Assembly (NCBI RefSeq): GCF_007991455.1
Contig: NZ_BJYJ01000024.1
Span: forward strand, 1-58,920
DNA length: 58,920 bases
Source of the DNA: Chryseobacterium hagamense
GTDB taxonomy: Bacteria > Bacteroidota > Bacteroidia > Flavobacteriales > Weeksellaceae
Direction of reading: 5' to 3'
A program made the position numbers and the translations under genes. The notes under the pieces are model-generated. The model had not been told where the DNA came from. It worked only from the letters and a program-made list of their open reading frames with translations, and searched no databases. This document shows, piece by piece, positions 44,707 to 54,963 of this stretch (the stretch's first letter is position 1; the number at the start of each line of letters is the position of its first letter).

Positions 44707-45330
44707 CCGAAAAGAAGTTATCATGTGACTACAAACTCGCATCACCGCTTTAAAAAATATAAAAACCTGGTACTGGATTATGAAATTACAAAACCCAATC
44801 AGGCTTGGGTAGCCGATATTACCTACATAGGAAACCGGAAGAACCCTGGTTATTTAAGTTTGATCACCGATGCCTATTCCAAAAAAATAGTTGGGTATTA
44901 TATTGCAGATAACCTGAATACGGAAAGCAGCCTGATAGCGCTTAAAAGGCATTAAGGGATAATAAATCCAGGATGGAATCATTGATTCATTATTCAGACA
45001 GAGGTTTACAATACTGTTCGAATTAGTATCAGAGAATTTTAACAAAAACGGAATTCAATGCAGTATGACCCAAAACTCAGATCCTTATGAAAATGCAATG
45101 GTAGAAAGGATCAACGGTATTTTAAACAGGAATTTGACATTAACAAATATGATTTTGAAACTTCACTCAGAAGAAAAATGGTAGAGGAATCAATTGAAAT
45201 TTATAATGAGTTCAGACCTCACTTTTCAAATCATTATCTCACTCCGAACAAAATGCATAGCCAATCGGATATAAAAATGAAAACATATAAAGCAAAAAAC
45301 CGAAGCAAAAATGTTTCTGCTTCGGTTTAA
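44707..45330 (+). pseudogene. IS3-family transposase (OrfB), disrupted by frameshifts
   Basis: The pieces read SYHVTTNSHHRFKKYKNLV...WVADITYIGNR (first Asp), then HYSDRGLQYCS (second Asp), then DPYENAMVERINGILN (Glu), then YNEFRPHFSNHYLTPNKMH, so all DDE blocks are present but split over different frames. Shifts occur after ALKRH, after QYCS and after ILNR. No OrfA and no matching terminal repeats were seen. The last codons form the hairpin at 45297-45328. Confidence 0.88.
45297..45328 (-). terminator. Terminator shared by the RHS operon and the IS3 remnant
   Basis: AAACCGAAGCA and TGCTTCGGTTT form an 11-bp stem; on the minus strand it is followed by TTTTTTG. It lies about 40 bp after the stop at 45367. 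Confidence 0.8.
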
Positions 45331-45366
45331 TTAATCTATTTTTGACCTATAATCTATATCGGATTT

Positions 45367-45786
45367 TTAGGACGTGACAGATTCCGTAAACTTTATCCGG
45401 ATGGTTTTGTAGAAAAATATTCCTAATAAAATTATACCTACAATAATATTATAATTTCCTAATGTTTTATTAGAAGGAGCATACAAGTATGTGTAAATTA
45501 GATATTCTACTGTAAAAAGTAATGTTATAGAAAGTACAAAATATAATCCTTTCCTTATCTTCAATATATAATACAGAGGAAAACCAAAAACAAATATTAA
45601 TGGTATTGCATATATTGCCACATATAAAATATAATTCAAGGTAAGTTTAAATATTTCCGAAGCTGTTTCTGCATTTTCTAATACAATACTCTTAAATCTA
45701 TCCCCAACAAAGGCTAGTATAAAAAAGAAAAGAAAATACTTTACTAATAAATACAAAAAACTATTGATAAGATTGACTTTAAACAT
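45367..45786 (-). CDS. Small membrane protein, candidate immunity protein of the RHS toxin
   Basis: 139 aa with four likely membrane helices (YLLVKYFLFFFILAFVG, LNYILYVAIYAIPLIFVFG, FVLSITLLFTVEYLIY, YNIIVGIILLGIFFY). ATG at 45786 is chosen; the frame opens further up inside the RHS gene. It lies 1 bp after the RHS stop and is much richer in AT than the RHS core. Position directly after an RHS tip is where immunity genes sit; a membrane immunity would fit a membrane-acting tip, but no family was recognised. Confidence 0.6.
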   Translation of the reverse strand: MFKVNLINSFLYLLVKYFLFFFILAFVGDRFKSIVLENAETASEIFKLTLNYILYVAIYAIPLIFVFGFPLYYILKIRKGLYFVLSITLLFTVEYLIYTYLYAPSNKTLGNYNIIVGIILLGIFFYKTIRIKFTESVTS

Positions 45787-45787
45787 A

Positions 45788-48700
45788 TTAATTTCTTTTA
45801 TAAAAATGTGATGGGTAGTAAGAAAAATCTCTTTTTGGAGCGATTCCACCTGGTGTCGGAGTTGCTCCTATAACAGGAGCCGTATGAGTTCCTGGAAAAG
45901 ATGGTTGATTATACTGCATTAATGTAGTTCCTGTATTATTCAACTTTAGAGTAGCTGAAGGAAATATGTTAGTATAAGCATCTACAGAAAGATTTCCATT
46001 ACTACTATTGTAATTAATATTTAATTTTTGGGCTACATCTACAATTTTAAACCCTGCTGTATTTAGACCAAATTCTTCTATTGGAGATACACTTGCATGT
46101 TGTTCAAAACTTGCATTAGCTCCTGTTGGAGTAGAATTCATACTAAATGTATTATTGCTTCCACCTTCTCCTGGATAAAACATTCTTGGTTGTCCCACTG
46201 GAGTTACACCAGGTTCAGATTGAAAATTCCCTACCAAGCTTATTAATTCTCCCGCATCATTTTCTCTACCTGTTAATGTTAAGGTGCTTGTTAATTTAAC
46301 ACCAGATGCATCTACGATACCATTTAAAGGGCCATCCCAACTTTTTCCATCAATGTAACTTGTGAAGTTAAATGTTAATTCTTTTCCTAAGTAAGTTTCT
46401 CCGGCTTTAGTTGAGGCCTGGTCATTGGCTTTATTGTCCCAATAAATGGAACCGTCTTTTCTTTGTACAAAGTCTTCTGTTCCTCTACCATCCGGATCAG
46501 TAAAACGGATTGGGTTATTCATTGTATAGTTATAAGGTGACCATCTTCGATATTGTTCCGCCAGCGGATCTACCACTCCCCAGCGTCCTATATCTGCCAT
46601 GTAAAACCTAGCACCGTAATCATACATTCCCGATTCCTGGATTTCCATCCCGTTGTACTTATAGTTTTTGTATCCTCCGAGTATACTTTTCACTCCTCCG
46701 ATATGGTTCATCCCAAATGCATAATAATTGTTGGTATTGGTGATCTCCAGATTTCCCTGGACATCTTTTGCATAGTTTACCCTTATATTTCCAAGGTGGT
46801 CTGCATACTGGTAAATATAACGGTTTTCAGTGAAACTGTAAACCCCCTCTGCCGTATTTACAAAATCAAGGACCCATGCAGGTCTCAGCGTACCCGGAAA
46901 TACAGGTTCACTGAATGCCTGCTCCTCATAAGCCACACTTGTGCGACACCATAAACACGGCTGTACGGTCTCTGAAAAACTGTACTGGAAACCGTCCAGG
47001 TAATCGGTATACCTGTATGAAGTGGCCTGTCCTCTTCCTCCGCCGGTACTATAGGTTTTACGCAGCTTAATCCCATCTGTCCGGTACAGGTAGCTTAAAT
47101 TAAAATTCGTATCGGTTCCGAAAGGATCTACCTGGGTAATCCCGAACTGATCCGGAAGGCTTAAATAATTGTAGCCGATTCCCTGGATTCCCTTATCCTT
47201 CATATTGACCATACTGCCGTTCATATCATAATCGATCAGGTTATTCCCTCCTTCATAACCTGTACTGTTGGACATGTTCTCAATCACTTTATCCAGGCGG
47301 TTGCCGGTGTATTGATACACCAGGTCATCAATCAAAGTTGGCGTAGGAGAAAATACCTGTGGAGCAAATCTTTTTAAGGTATTGATATTTCCGTTCAAAT
47401 CATAGGTAAGGTATTCATTGAAACTTCCGCTTACTCCCGTGCTTGGTTCCCTGTAGTAAGCACTGGCGAGCCTGTTCAGCTTATCATAGTCATAATTATA
47501 CCTTTTCATCAGGTTTTCTGAACCGTTATTCCAGTCTATCTCTGTAATATTGCCGTTGAATCTTCCTGCAGTAATATTTGAGGATATCGGATTATTATAC
47601 CTAAGTTCATACCCAAACAGCTTTCCATTAAGGTTTGCCGGATCATTGATCTTGGTCATCCATCCACGGATATTGTATGAGTAGTCGATACTCTGAAGCG
47701 GGCTGGAAGCTACCACGCCGCCTACTTTTTTATTTGTAAGCTGCGAAAGGTCATTATAGGTATTCTGCGCCAGGATCTCTTCCGTATTGTTATCTACCTT
47801 GTGCTTATGGATCAGAAGCCGGTTCTGGGAATCATAAGTAAAAGTCTCGGTGATGACTCTTTCCATATCAGAATCTAATCTCTTATGATAAGTACTGGTA
47901 TTTAAGATCATTCCTGAGAAGCCAAGTTTGCTCTCCACTCGGGTATATCCGCCCAAATGGTTGATTGAGTAGCCCCCGATCGACCTTCCTTTCTTATCAT
48001 AATACGTATAGTTCTTCGTCCAGTTGTCATCTTCAATATTCTTTACCAGGCTCATGACAGGAAGGCTTTTCGTATTCCTGGCTTCAGACGAGGCCGAATC
48101 GGTCATTACCGGCTCACCCATAATACCCGAGGGAAAGCCGGGGTTGAAGCTGTAATAAGGATACGTATCGTAATAATTGACACTCAGAAGCTTGGTGATG
48201 GTATTGGGATAATTGCCCGGTGTATTGTTGTCGTAATACACATCCATGCCGGTACTGGAAAAACCTACCATGGTGGTCCTTGCCACATTGTTGCTCCCTT
48301 TGGAATCTACATTAGCCTGTTCAGAGGCCCTTGCCGCGCTTCCGTAAGCCTGTGAACCGGTATAAAGGCCGGTGTAAGCAACTCGTCCGTGCTGGTCGTA
48401 TTTTGTGAAAAGCCACTGATTGGAAGCACCCATATTGGCATCCTGGCTCATCACCGGACGGTCCTGCCGGTCATATATGATATATTCCCAACCCTTGCCC
48501 GGAAGCTTTTTCTCTACAAGCCTTCTCCTGGAATCGTAACGGTACTGGTAACACAGATCATTCAATACCGTATCGGCAACAGTTGCTCCTGCCGCTAGCC
48601 CCGAAGACTTGAGAAGACCCACCGCCTTTGGCGGGATCACAAAAGACAGAAGGTTATACTCATTATATACGTAATAAGTGTCCGCACTCTCCGTAGCACT

Positions 48701-49387
48701 GATAAAATGGCTCACCAGAACCACCTGGCCCTGGCTGTTTTTAAACTCTACCGTCTTATTCCCGTCTTCATCGGTAACGGTATTTTTATAAAGCTTATCG
48801 GATTTATAAAAACCCGATAAAGAATTGTCCGAATCCAAAGAGGTCTTCAGAACCGATGAACTCGCTCCATTGGAAAAACCGGTCGTCGTTGTAAATTTAT
48901 AAACCTCCCCTCCGTTATTGGTATCATACTCAAACTGGACCGGGTGCCCCTGCCAGTCCTGGCCCGGCTGGATCTGGGAAAATACCCGGTCCAGAGGAGA
49001 GCTCTCCAGTTCCTTATGACCAAAGGGACGGCTGTCGCCGTAAAATGAAGTACCCGCACTGTTGACATTCGACTGGATGCCTCCGCTTAAGGTACTCATC
49101 GGCACAGGTAGCCATGAATCGACCACGCGTCCGAAACCATCATAAGAAACACCGCTCACAAGGTCCTTCCCGCTTGGAGCCGCCTTGACTTTCACCGTCT
49201 GCTTCGCCCGGCCTAAACCGTCTAAATACTGCACCGTTTCCGAAACTTTGGAAACCTGGTTATTAAGGTCATAATCTAAAATGGTTTTGCTGTAAATATA
49301 ATTTTCTCCCGTGCTCGGAGTCGTAGACTGCCCCTGGTAAAACCCTGAGACAAATAAAGCACTGATCGGTATAATGAGTCTTTTCAT
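45788..49387 (-). CDS. RHS-repeat polymorphic toxin-like protein (DUF6443 type)
   Basis: 1199 aa with a signal peptide (MKRLIIPISALFVSGFYQGQS). The N-terminal ~180 residues match the DUF6443 region (DGLGRAKQTVKVKAAPSG... YDGFGRVVDSWLPVP). RHS/YD repeats follow, ending in the core YDYGARFYMADIGRWGVVDPLAEQYRRWSPYNYTMNNPIRFTDPDG near 955-1000. The remaining ~210 residues are the variable tip, which I cannot assign to a known toxin. The tip is distinctly richer in AT than the core. It likely forms a shell around the tip, by analogy with RHS/TcC proteins. Confidence 0.85.
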   Translation of the reverse strand: MKRLIIPISALFVSGFYQGQSTTPSTGENYIYSKTILDYDLNNQVSKVSETVQYLDGLGRAKQTVKVKAAPSGKDLVSGVSYDGFGRVVDSWLPVPMSTLSGGIQSNVNSAGTSFYGDSRPFGHKELESSPLDRVFSQIQPGQDWQGHPVQFEYDTNNGGEVYKFTTTTGFSNGASSSVLKTSLDSDNSLSGFYKSDKLYKNTVTDEDGNKTVEFKNSQGQVVLVSHFISATESADTYYVYNEYNLLSFVIPPKAVGLLKSSGLAAGATVADTVLNDLCYQYRYDSRRRLVEKKLPGKGWEYIIYDRQDRPVMSQDANMGASNQWLFTKYDQHGRVAYTGLYTGSQAYGSAARASEQANVDSKGSNNVARTTMVGFSSTGMDVYYDNNTPGNYPNTITKLLSVNYYDTYPYYSFNPGFPSGIMGEPVMTDSASSEARNTKSLPVMSLVKNIEDDNWTKNYTYYDKKGRSIGGYSINHLGGYTRVESKLGFSGMILNTSTYHKRLDSDMERVITETFTYDSQNRLLIHKHKVDNNTEEILAQNTYNDLSQLTNKKVGGVVASSPLQSIDYSYNIRGWMTKINDPANLNGKLFGYELRYNNPISSNITAGRFNGNITEIDWNNGSENLMKRYNYDYDKLNRLASAYYREPSTGVSGSFNEYLTYDLNGNINTLKRFAPQVFSPTPTLIDDLVYQYTGNRLDKVIENMSNSTGYEGGNNLIDYDMNGSMVNMKDKGIQGIGYNYLSLPDQFGITQVDPFGTDTNFNLSYLYRTDGIKLRKTYSTGGGRGQATSYRYTDYLDGFQYSFSETVQPCLWCRTSVAYEEQAFSEPVFPGTLRPAWVLDFVNTAEGVYSFTENRYIYQYADHLGNIRVNYAKDVQGNLEITNTNNYYAFGMNHIGGVKSILGGYKNYKYNGMEIQESGMYDYGARFYMADIGRWGVVDPLAEQYRRWSPYNYTMNNPIRFTDPDGRGTEDFVQRKDGSIYWDNKANDQASTKAGETYLGKELTFNFTSYIDGKSWDGPLNGIVDASGVKLTSTLTLTGRENDAGELISLVGNFQSEPGVTPVGQPRMFYPGEGGSNNTFSMNSTPTGANASFEQHASVSPIEEFGLNTAGFKIVDVAQKLNINYNSSNGNLSVDAYTNIFPSATLKLNNTGTTLMQYNQPSFPGTHTAPVIGATPTPGGIAPKRDFSYYPSHFYKRN

Positions 49388-49393
49388 CCTGTA

Positions 49394-52300
49394 TTAGTTT
49401 TTGTAATGATAACTGTATTCTTTTAAAGCCTTCCCGTCTACATCCACCACCTGCTTAAGCCGGTTGGAAGAATCATAAACATACACCTCACGTACCCCGG
49501 ATGGAGGCGTGATGCTGGTAACACCGATCAACGGATCATAGGTATAGGTCGTGATAACCTGACGTGAATTGTCCGTCCTGAAAAGATCAAGCTGGGAAAT
49601 CAGTAAATTCTGTGTAGCGGTATCTACATCCTGGTTCGATTTGGTTATGATATCAGCACTCCCTGCAAGGGCCATGGCCTGGTCATAAGTGGCTCCTTCA
49701 ACCTTGGCAATCACCTGCGTGTTGCCATAACCCCAGATCAGGGCCACCGGGATGCCCTCTTTACGGGTATACTGAAGCAGGTTTCCTTTGCCGTCATATT
49801 TATCATACGTTACCTCCGTGTCCATATAGCTTACAAAATAACCCGACTTCATGGAAGATGGCAAATAGTTCCCAGGAGTATCATACTTAGTCTCTATATG
49901 GCTTAATGGGGTATTGGCAATCACTTCCCCCTGCGAAACCTCAATGCTCAAAGGAACACCCGTCATCCCCTTATTCACCAATCGCATATTATCGACATCA
50001 TAAGCATAATCGTAGTCCGTCTGGGTAATCTTCCCATCGGCACTCTTTACCGTACTGATGTCAAGCTCTCCTTTAGGGGTATAGCTCAGATCAGTAGTCT
50101 CCACCATCGACTTTCCATTTAAATACGTCGTCTCAATGGTCTTGGTCAGACGGCGCTTACCCGTTATCAACGGATTAAAAATAAAACGGTACTTGCTGGT
50201 GGCATCCGGACTTATTGCGGAAGCGCCTGTATATGCCGTTCCATTGATACCGCAACCACTTACAGAAAATGGATAGTAATTACGACTGGGATCGTATACT
50301 CCTGTAGAAGAATTTATGATACTAAAAGAAGGATAGACTCCATAAGTATTGGGTAAATTATCATACATATTTGCTTTAGAGTACAATTTGTTCTGATTGC
50401 TGTCATATTTTTCGATGAGTACATTTTCTCCATTTGAAGGAATATCAATTTTAGGGACGCCTTTTATAAGCGAATTAATAAAAGGATTGTTTGTAAAGTA
50501 ATACTTAGTTAACCCTTTTATGGTTCCATCCAATACATTAATATCCTTCTCAGTAACTTCATCATAACCAAACGTTTTATTGCCGCTTATTCCAAAGTCA
50601 TTGGAGTTTACAGAAATATCATTAAAAAGTGAGATCGATTCAGTTAAGCATCCTCCGGTAATAAAAGATGGCTGCGATTTATGGGTTGCTCCACTTATTA
50701 AATTCAAAGGCTGAAACGGATAAATTAATTTCCCACCAGAATAAGTGTATGCTTTATGGGAAAGTAAGGTGCTGTTTTCATAATTCTTGATCGATTTAAT
50801 TCTTACACCGCTTCCATAAGAGATTGACTTGTCGATATCCGTATCATCGTAATATCTGAAGCGGCTTGACACGACAGCGCGATGCATACCATCATTGCTA
50901 CGATATTGCAGGGGATTTTCAACACGAACATAATACTCTGTGCTTGGATCACTATCATAAGAAACTGTGAGTTCCTCATCCCATATGCGTTGGTGAGTCT
51001 GCTCAAAGGTGGGACCACTCACATCGATTGACCATTGCTTAACAAGTGTCGTTACTGATTGACCATTTATTATTTTTCTTTTGAAAAACTGTATTTTACA
51101 GTCCCACATTCCATAGGGCTCATAATGTACTTCCGGATAAGTAGGTCCCATATAGCCATCATAGATCGTATTATAAAATTTTATGTTTTTTCCTTCAGGA
51201 AGTTTAAAAGCAGGGCTTTGAATAAAATAATATCCTCCAGGAGTAATCGAGGCACCTCTGTGAGTTAAACTCACATCTTTGTTCGCTGCCCAGGCTTGCT
51301 CCGGTGTGGGGATAAACTGATTAGAAAAAGTGTTCGACTCATACTCGAATTCTGTCCTTGCCCCGGTTGGATAAGTAACTTTTTCTAAAATATTAGTGGT
51401 AATATAATTTGTATTTGTATATCTGGATACGGTATTTGCCGGATAATTTACTGTCATCCCATAATTTTTGTAAGGCGTTTTATTCAGATAATCAAAAAAT
51501 AAAAGATCGGGAATCAGAGTGCTGCTGTTTGTACCATTGTTATATCCAAAAAAATCTGAGCTTGACCATTTGTTCGGCATTGTTTTATTCATGTCATATT
51601 CAAACGTATATGGCGGAGAGCTTTGTATCGGCGTACCGGCTTCATTATATCCTATTTCCTGGATAGAATTCAGTTTAAGCCGTTTATTCTTATATCCTTC
51701 TTCCGGTGTACTTACAACCGGATTGAAATAACTAGTATTTAGTACAAAACTCTTAATTTTTTTATTAGGGTATTTTGACTTAATATCGATAGATGCCAAT
51801 TTTTTAATCGGAACTGACGGGGAAGTAGGTCTTATATCTTCCCTGTTATCCAAGTTGAAATTTATCTGGGTATCTTCTGTTTCAATGCTGGTTAAAGTCT
51901 TTTTTTCATTTATAGTTATATTATCATCTTGTTTAATAAATGCCGGCCAGTCAAAATCGGTTAAATGAGTTACCTGTACTGGATATTGTGAATATGATGT
52001 TTCATCCTGATAATAGAAATTAATAACTTTACCACTAACCAAAATAATTTTAGAGATCTTAAAGGTATAAGCAATATCTACTGAGGTACCGACACCTGCT
52101 GATCTGGAGCTTTCTATTGTATTAAAATAAAATTTGTCGCCCTTGTTTGTTGTAGCTACCCATCCTGAGGAATTTCGAGAAAACTTTACATCGTCATTGC
52201 TTTCCATGAATAGAATTTCACTACTATTCTCAGGATTAATAAAAAACTTTCCTGAATAACCATAAAAACTGTAAGTAAAAATATCAGGCTGCCCTTTACC

Positions 52301-52843
52301 TCCGTTTAAATCATTAATTATAGAATCAGAATCATCAACTGCAGGATTTGTTATTACCATGCTCCCTGAGTTGTAACCATTGAATCCCACTTGTAATCTG
52401 GAAATCTGACTTTGGGCATAGAGGGTTGCAAAGTGACTTTTAAATACATTATAACCTCCATTATTAGAAAACCCATCGCCCCCCGAAACAAATTCCTCTC
52501 TTCCTCTTATTTCCTGTGTGATGGTTCCCTCGGGCATAAAATTCCAGCCTAATCCTACCCAGGTGGCTTCATCAGCTACCTTAATCCCGGATGTATGGTA
52601 GCTTAGGGCCAGGGGAATCTCGATGTTATCGACTTTTAAGGTGTATAAGGGTACTGATACTTCAGCCGTCCCCGTATAATGACCCACCGGAATATCCCCG
52701 AACCTGCCCAGTAAGGCAACCTCCGGTGAGGTCGGTACATTCCGGACACCCGGATCATACTGGCTGTGGTTACTACCATTGCTCTGTCCGAATATATTAC
52801 TGACTGATGCTAATAAAACTATAGCAATCGTTACTTTTTTCAT
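49394..52843 (-). CDS. Large secreted RHS-associated protein
   Basis: 1149 aa with a signal peptide (MKKVTIAIVLLASVSNIFGQS). Its start (SPEVALLGRFGDIPVGHYTGTAEVSVPLYTLKVDNIEIPLALSYHTSGIKVADEATWVGLGWNF) resembles the SpvB/TcdB-like N-terminal regions that precede RHS proteins in Bacteroidetes. The end carries YD-type repeats (GVREVYVYDSSNRLKQVVDVDGKALKEYSYHY). It lies 6 bp before the RHS gene, so both are made together and perhaps assemble into one particle. Confidence 0.78.
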   Translation of the reverse strand: MKKVTIAIVLLASVSNIFGQSNGSNHSQYDPGVRNVPTSPEVALLGRFGDIPVGHYTGTAEVSVPLYTLKVDNIEIPLALSYHTSGIKVADEATWVGLGWNFMPEGTITQEIRGREEFVSGGDGFSNNGGYNVFKSHFATLYAQSQISRLQVGFNGYNSGSMVITNPAVDDSDSIINDLNGGKGQPDIFTYSFYGYSGKFFINPENSSEILFMESNDDVKFSRNSSGWVATTNKGDKFYFNTIESSRSAGVGTSVDIAYTFKISKIILVSGKVINFYYQDETSYSQYPVQVTHLTDFDWPAFIKQDDNITINEKKTLTSIETEDTQINFNLDNREDIRPTSPSVPIKKLASIDIKSKYPNKKIKSFVLNTSYFNPVVSTPEEGYKNKRLKLNSIQEIGYNEAGTPIQSSPPYTFEYDMNKTMPNKWSSSDFFGYNNGTNSSTLIPDLLFFDYLNKTPYKNYGMTVNYPANTVSRYTNTNYITTNILEKVTYPTGARTEFEYESNTFSNQFIPTPEQAWAANKDVSLTHRGASITPGGYYFIQSPAFKLPEGKNIKFYNTIYDGYMGPTYPEVHYEPYGMWDCKIQFFKRKIINGQSVTTLVKQWSIDVSGPTFEQTHQRIWDEELTVSYDSDPSTEYYVRVENPLQYRSNDGMHRAVVSSRFRYYDDTDIDKSISYGSGVRIKSIKNYENSTLLSHKAYTYSGGKLIYPFQPLNLISGATHKSQPSFITGGCLTESISLFNDISVNSNDFGISGNKTFGYDEVTEKDINVLDGTIKGLTKYYFTNNPFINSLIKGVPKIDIPSNGENVLIEKYDSNQNKLYSKANMYDNLPNTYGVYPSFSIINSSTGVYDPSRNYYPFSVSGCGINGTAYTGASAISPDATSKYRFIFNPLITGKRRLTKTIETTYLNGKSMVETTDLSYTPKGELDISTVKSADGKITQTDYDYAYDVDNMRLVNKGMTGVPLSIEVSQGEVIANTPLSHIETKYDTPGNYLPSSMKSGYFVSYMDTEVTYDKYDGKGNLLQYTRKEGIPVALIWGYGNTQVIAKVEGATYDQAMALAGSADIITKSNQDVDTATQNLLISQLDLFRTDNSRQVITTYTYDPLIGVTSITPPSGVREVYVYDSSNRLKQVVDVDGKALKEYSYHYKN

Positions 52844-52849
52844 CCCCGT

Positions 52850-54421
52850 TTATTTCTTTATTAGTTTTGCACTTGCCGTTTTATTCGTATCGGTTTTTAT
52901 CGATACCAGGTAAGCCCCCTGAATCAATGGCTGCGTGTTGAGTTTGGTTACTTTGTTTTTTGTCTTGATGCTCTGAAGCTGCCTTCCGCCCATATCGTAC
53001 ACGGTAATCTCCGCTTCAAACACGTTGGAATGACCGGTCCCTGAGCCTGTCGAAGGGAAACCGATTTCTACGTACGCATAATCACTTACCGGGTTCGGGT
53101 AAATCTTAATATCCTGCTTTTCGATCAGCTGGTCGATCTGCTTGTCACCGAGCTTTACGATCTTCCAGTTCTCCTTGCCGAGCTCTTCAGCGCTGGTTCC
53201 GGCCAGGATGATCGAACCGTCACGGTTCAGCTTAATATCCGAAAGACGTTCCTCTCTTTTGGCGGATTCTCCTTTCACGTGCTTTCGCCACTGCTCATTG
53301 CCGTTCTGGTCTAAGTACAGCATCCAAAATTTTTCATCATCCGTTTCGATTCTTCCCTCCGCCTGGGTGTAGCCGCCCAGAAGGATTCCTTTAGTTGATC
53401 TGTCATCGGAAGCATGCACCACACTCATGCCCATCAGGACATCCCGGTTTTTAAAGTTGTAGGATTTCTGCCAGATTTCTTCGCCCTTTGTGTTTACCGA
53501 GATGAGCCATAGATCGCTGCCTTCTTCGATGCCGACGGTTTTATTCCCTGATCTTTCAGACCTTGATTCCCCCCCGATTAAATATCCGGTGGAAGTCATG
53601 GCCAGGGTTCTTAAATGGTCATCACCTTTGCCGCCGAAGCTTTTTTCCCACTCCACCTTATTATCTTTTGAGAGTTTAACCAAATAGAAATCGCCCTCTC
53701 CGTAATTCTCAGTCTTTTTTGAGCCTCCGGCATTACTTCTTGAATAAATTCCAAGCAAGGCTCCACCGTCGATCGTTGGAATCATCTTCTCCACTTCATC
53801 CAGGCCTTTTCCGCCTAAAACAAGCTGCGAGATTTCCTTTCCGTTTTTATCAAGTCTTATTATAAGCACATCTTTCGAGCCGTATCCTTTCTCTGAATTC
53901 TGGATATTCCCCGCAACATAAAAACCGAAGTCCGTCGTCTGGATCACCGCTCTTGCCTCTTCATCCGCCGCGCTGCCGATGGTTTTCTGCCATAATTCGT
54001 TGCCAAATTCGTTTAGGCAGATCAACCATAGGTCTGATCCGCCTTTCGATTCTTCCTTCTTGTCAAGCCCTTTTCCGCTGTAAGAAGTTCCGGCAATTAA
54101 AAATCCGCCCTCCTGCGTATTGACCGTTGCGGATAGCATATCATGATTCTTTCCGGAGAAGTATTTTTCCCATACCTGTTCTCCCATTTGGTTTAATTTA
54201 ATCAGGTGATAGTCGTAACCACTATTTTGCTTATTATCTGAAGAAATTTTATTAGACTGGATACTGCTGCCCGTAATCAGGTATTGTCCGGCGATCGTTG
54301 TCGTAATCTGGCTTAAAAAGTCCTGAGTGGAGGATTTTAGGTCTTTCTGCCATATTAATTCCTGGGCCGAAACGCCCAATGATATGCACAGAAAAAGCGC
54401 GCTCATGTAGAGTTTTTTCAT
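52850..54421 (-). CDS. T9SS cargo protein with beta-propeller-like repeats
   Basis: 523 aa with a signal peptide (MKKLYMSALFLCISLGVSAQ). The middle has repeated WQKTIGSAADEEARAVIQTTDFGFYVAGN-like blades. The C-terminus (IKIYPNPVSDYAYVEI ... YLVSIKTDTNKTASAKLIKK) is a type A sorting domain for type IX secretion. It is 6 bp upstream of the next gene and first in the operon. A REP-like sequence is inserted in frame near residue 460 (PSTGSGTGHS). Confidence 0.88.
   Translation of the reverse strand: MKKLYMSALFLCISLGVSAQELIWQKDLKSSTQDFLSQITTTIAGQYLITGSSIQSNKISSDNKQNSGYDYHLIKLNQMGEQVWEKYFSGKNHDMLSATVNTQEGGFLIAGTSYSGKGLDKKEESKGGSDLWLICLNEFGNELWQKTIGSAADEEARAVIQTTDFGFYVAGNIQNSEKGYGSKDVLIIRLDKNGKEISQLVLGGKGLDEVEKMIPTIDGGALLGIYSRSNAGGSKKTENYGEGDFYLVKLSKDNKVEWEKSFGGKGDDHLRTLAMTSTGYLIGGESRSERSGNKTVGIEEGSDLWLISVNTKGEEIWQKSYNFKNRDVLMGMSVVHASDDRSTKGILLGGYTQAEGRIETDDEKFWMLYLDQNGNEQWRKHVKGESAKREERLSDIKLNRDGSIILAGTSAEELGKENWKIVKLGDKQIDQLIEKQDIKIYPNPVSDYAYVEIGFPSTGSGTGHSNVFEAEITVYDMGGRQLQSIKTKNKVTKLNTQPLIQGAYLVSIKTDTNKTASAKLIKK
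53039..53057. repeat. REP-like element inside the T9SS cargo gene
   Basis: CCCTGAGCCTGTCGAAGGG, a form of the CCTTCGACAGGCTCAGG sequence seen dispersed in many bacterial genomes (recognised from memory). It keeps the reading frame and encodes the PSTGSGT stretch just before the sorting domain. Confidence 0.6.
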
Positions 54422-54449
54422 GTCCTTAGTAATTGATTTTTAATTGCTG

Positions 54450-54457
54450 CAAAAATA
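54450..54457 (-). promoter_or_regulatory. Possible -7 box of the T9SS/RHS operon
   Basis: TATTTTTG on the minus strand matches TAnnTTTG and lies about 28 bp before the ATG at 54421. The -33 region is weak (TTTTTA). Confidence 0.45.
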
Positions 54458-54963
54458 TACTTTTTACCTCACAGTAAAAAGATTTATTAATTAATTTTAA
54501 TATCATGTCGATCATCATCCGGCAAAGCTATAATTGCAATGCGACAAAACTCGTCGTATTAAAATCTATTTTCATTAATTTCTTTATTTATTATAATATA
54601 GTTTAGAAAACCACCGTTTTTTCTATTGTAATCATATCGATGTGTTTTTATATGAATCAGGTACATATTTTCCATAAACCTTTTCAGGATCGGTCTGGCA
54701 TGAAAAATTCAGATACAGCAATATCAGGTAGTAAAATAACCTTAAACTACGGAGTTGTATTTTTAACCTTCTGCCTTTTTTTGTCATTTTATGGGGTATT
54801 TTAGGATCAGAGTGATCAGAACCCGTCTTTTAACCTCAGAACCTATTCTGTAAAGAAACAGCTCTTAAGATTCGGGATCAGTCATTAAGAAAAGTGTCAA
54901 TCATCATTTAATCAAAATAAAAGCTGCCCAAAAAAGACAGCTAGCAACTATAAAATCTCAATT
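54458..54963. other. Gene-free stretch
   Basis: About 500 bp with no gene. It carries copy 2 of the GCGACAAAACTCGTCG repeat (54541-54563) and otherwise nothing recognisable. Confidence 0.45.
54541..54563. repeat. Short dispersed repeat GCGACAAAACTCGTCG, copy 2
   Basis: GCGACAAAACTCGTCGTATT plus AAA; one mismatch to 33273-33295. Confidence 0.7.
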
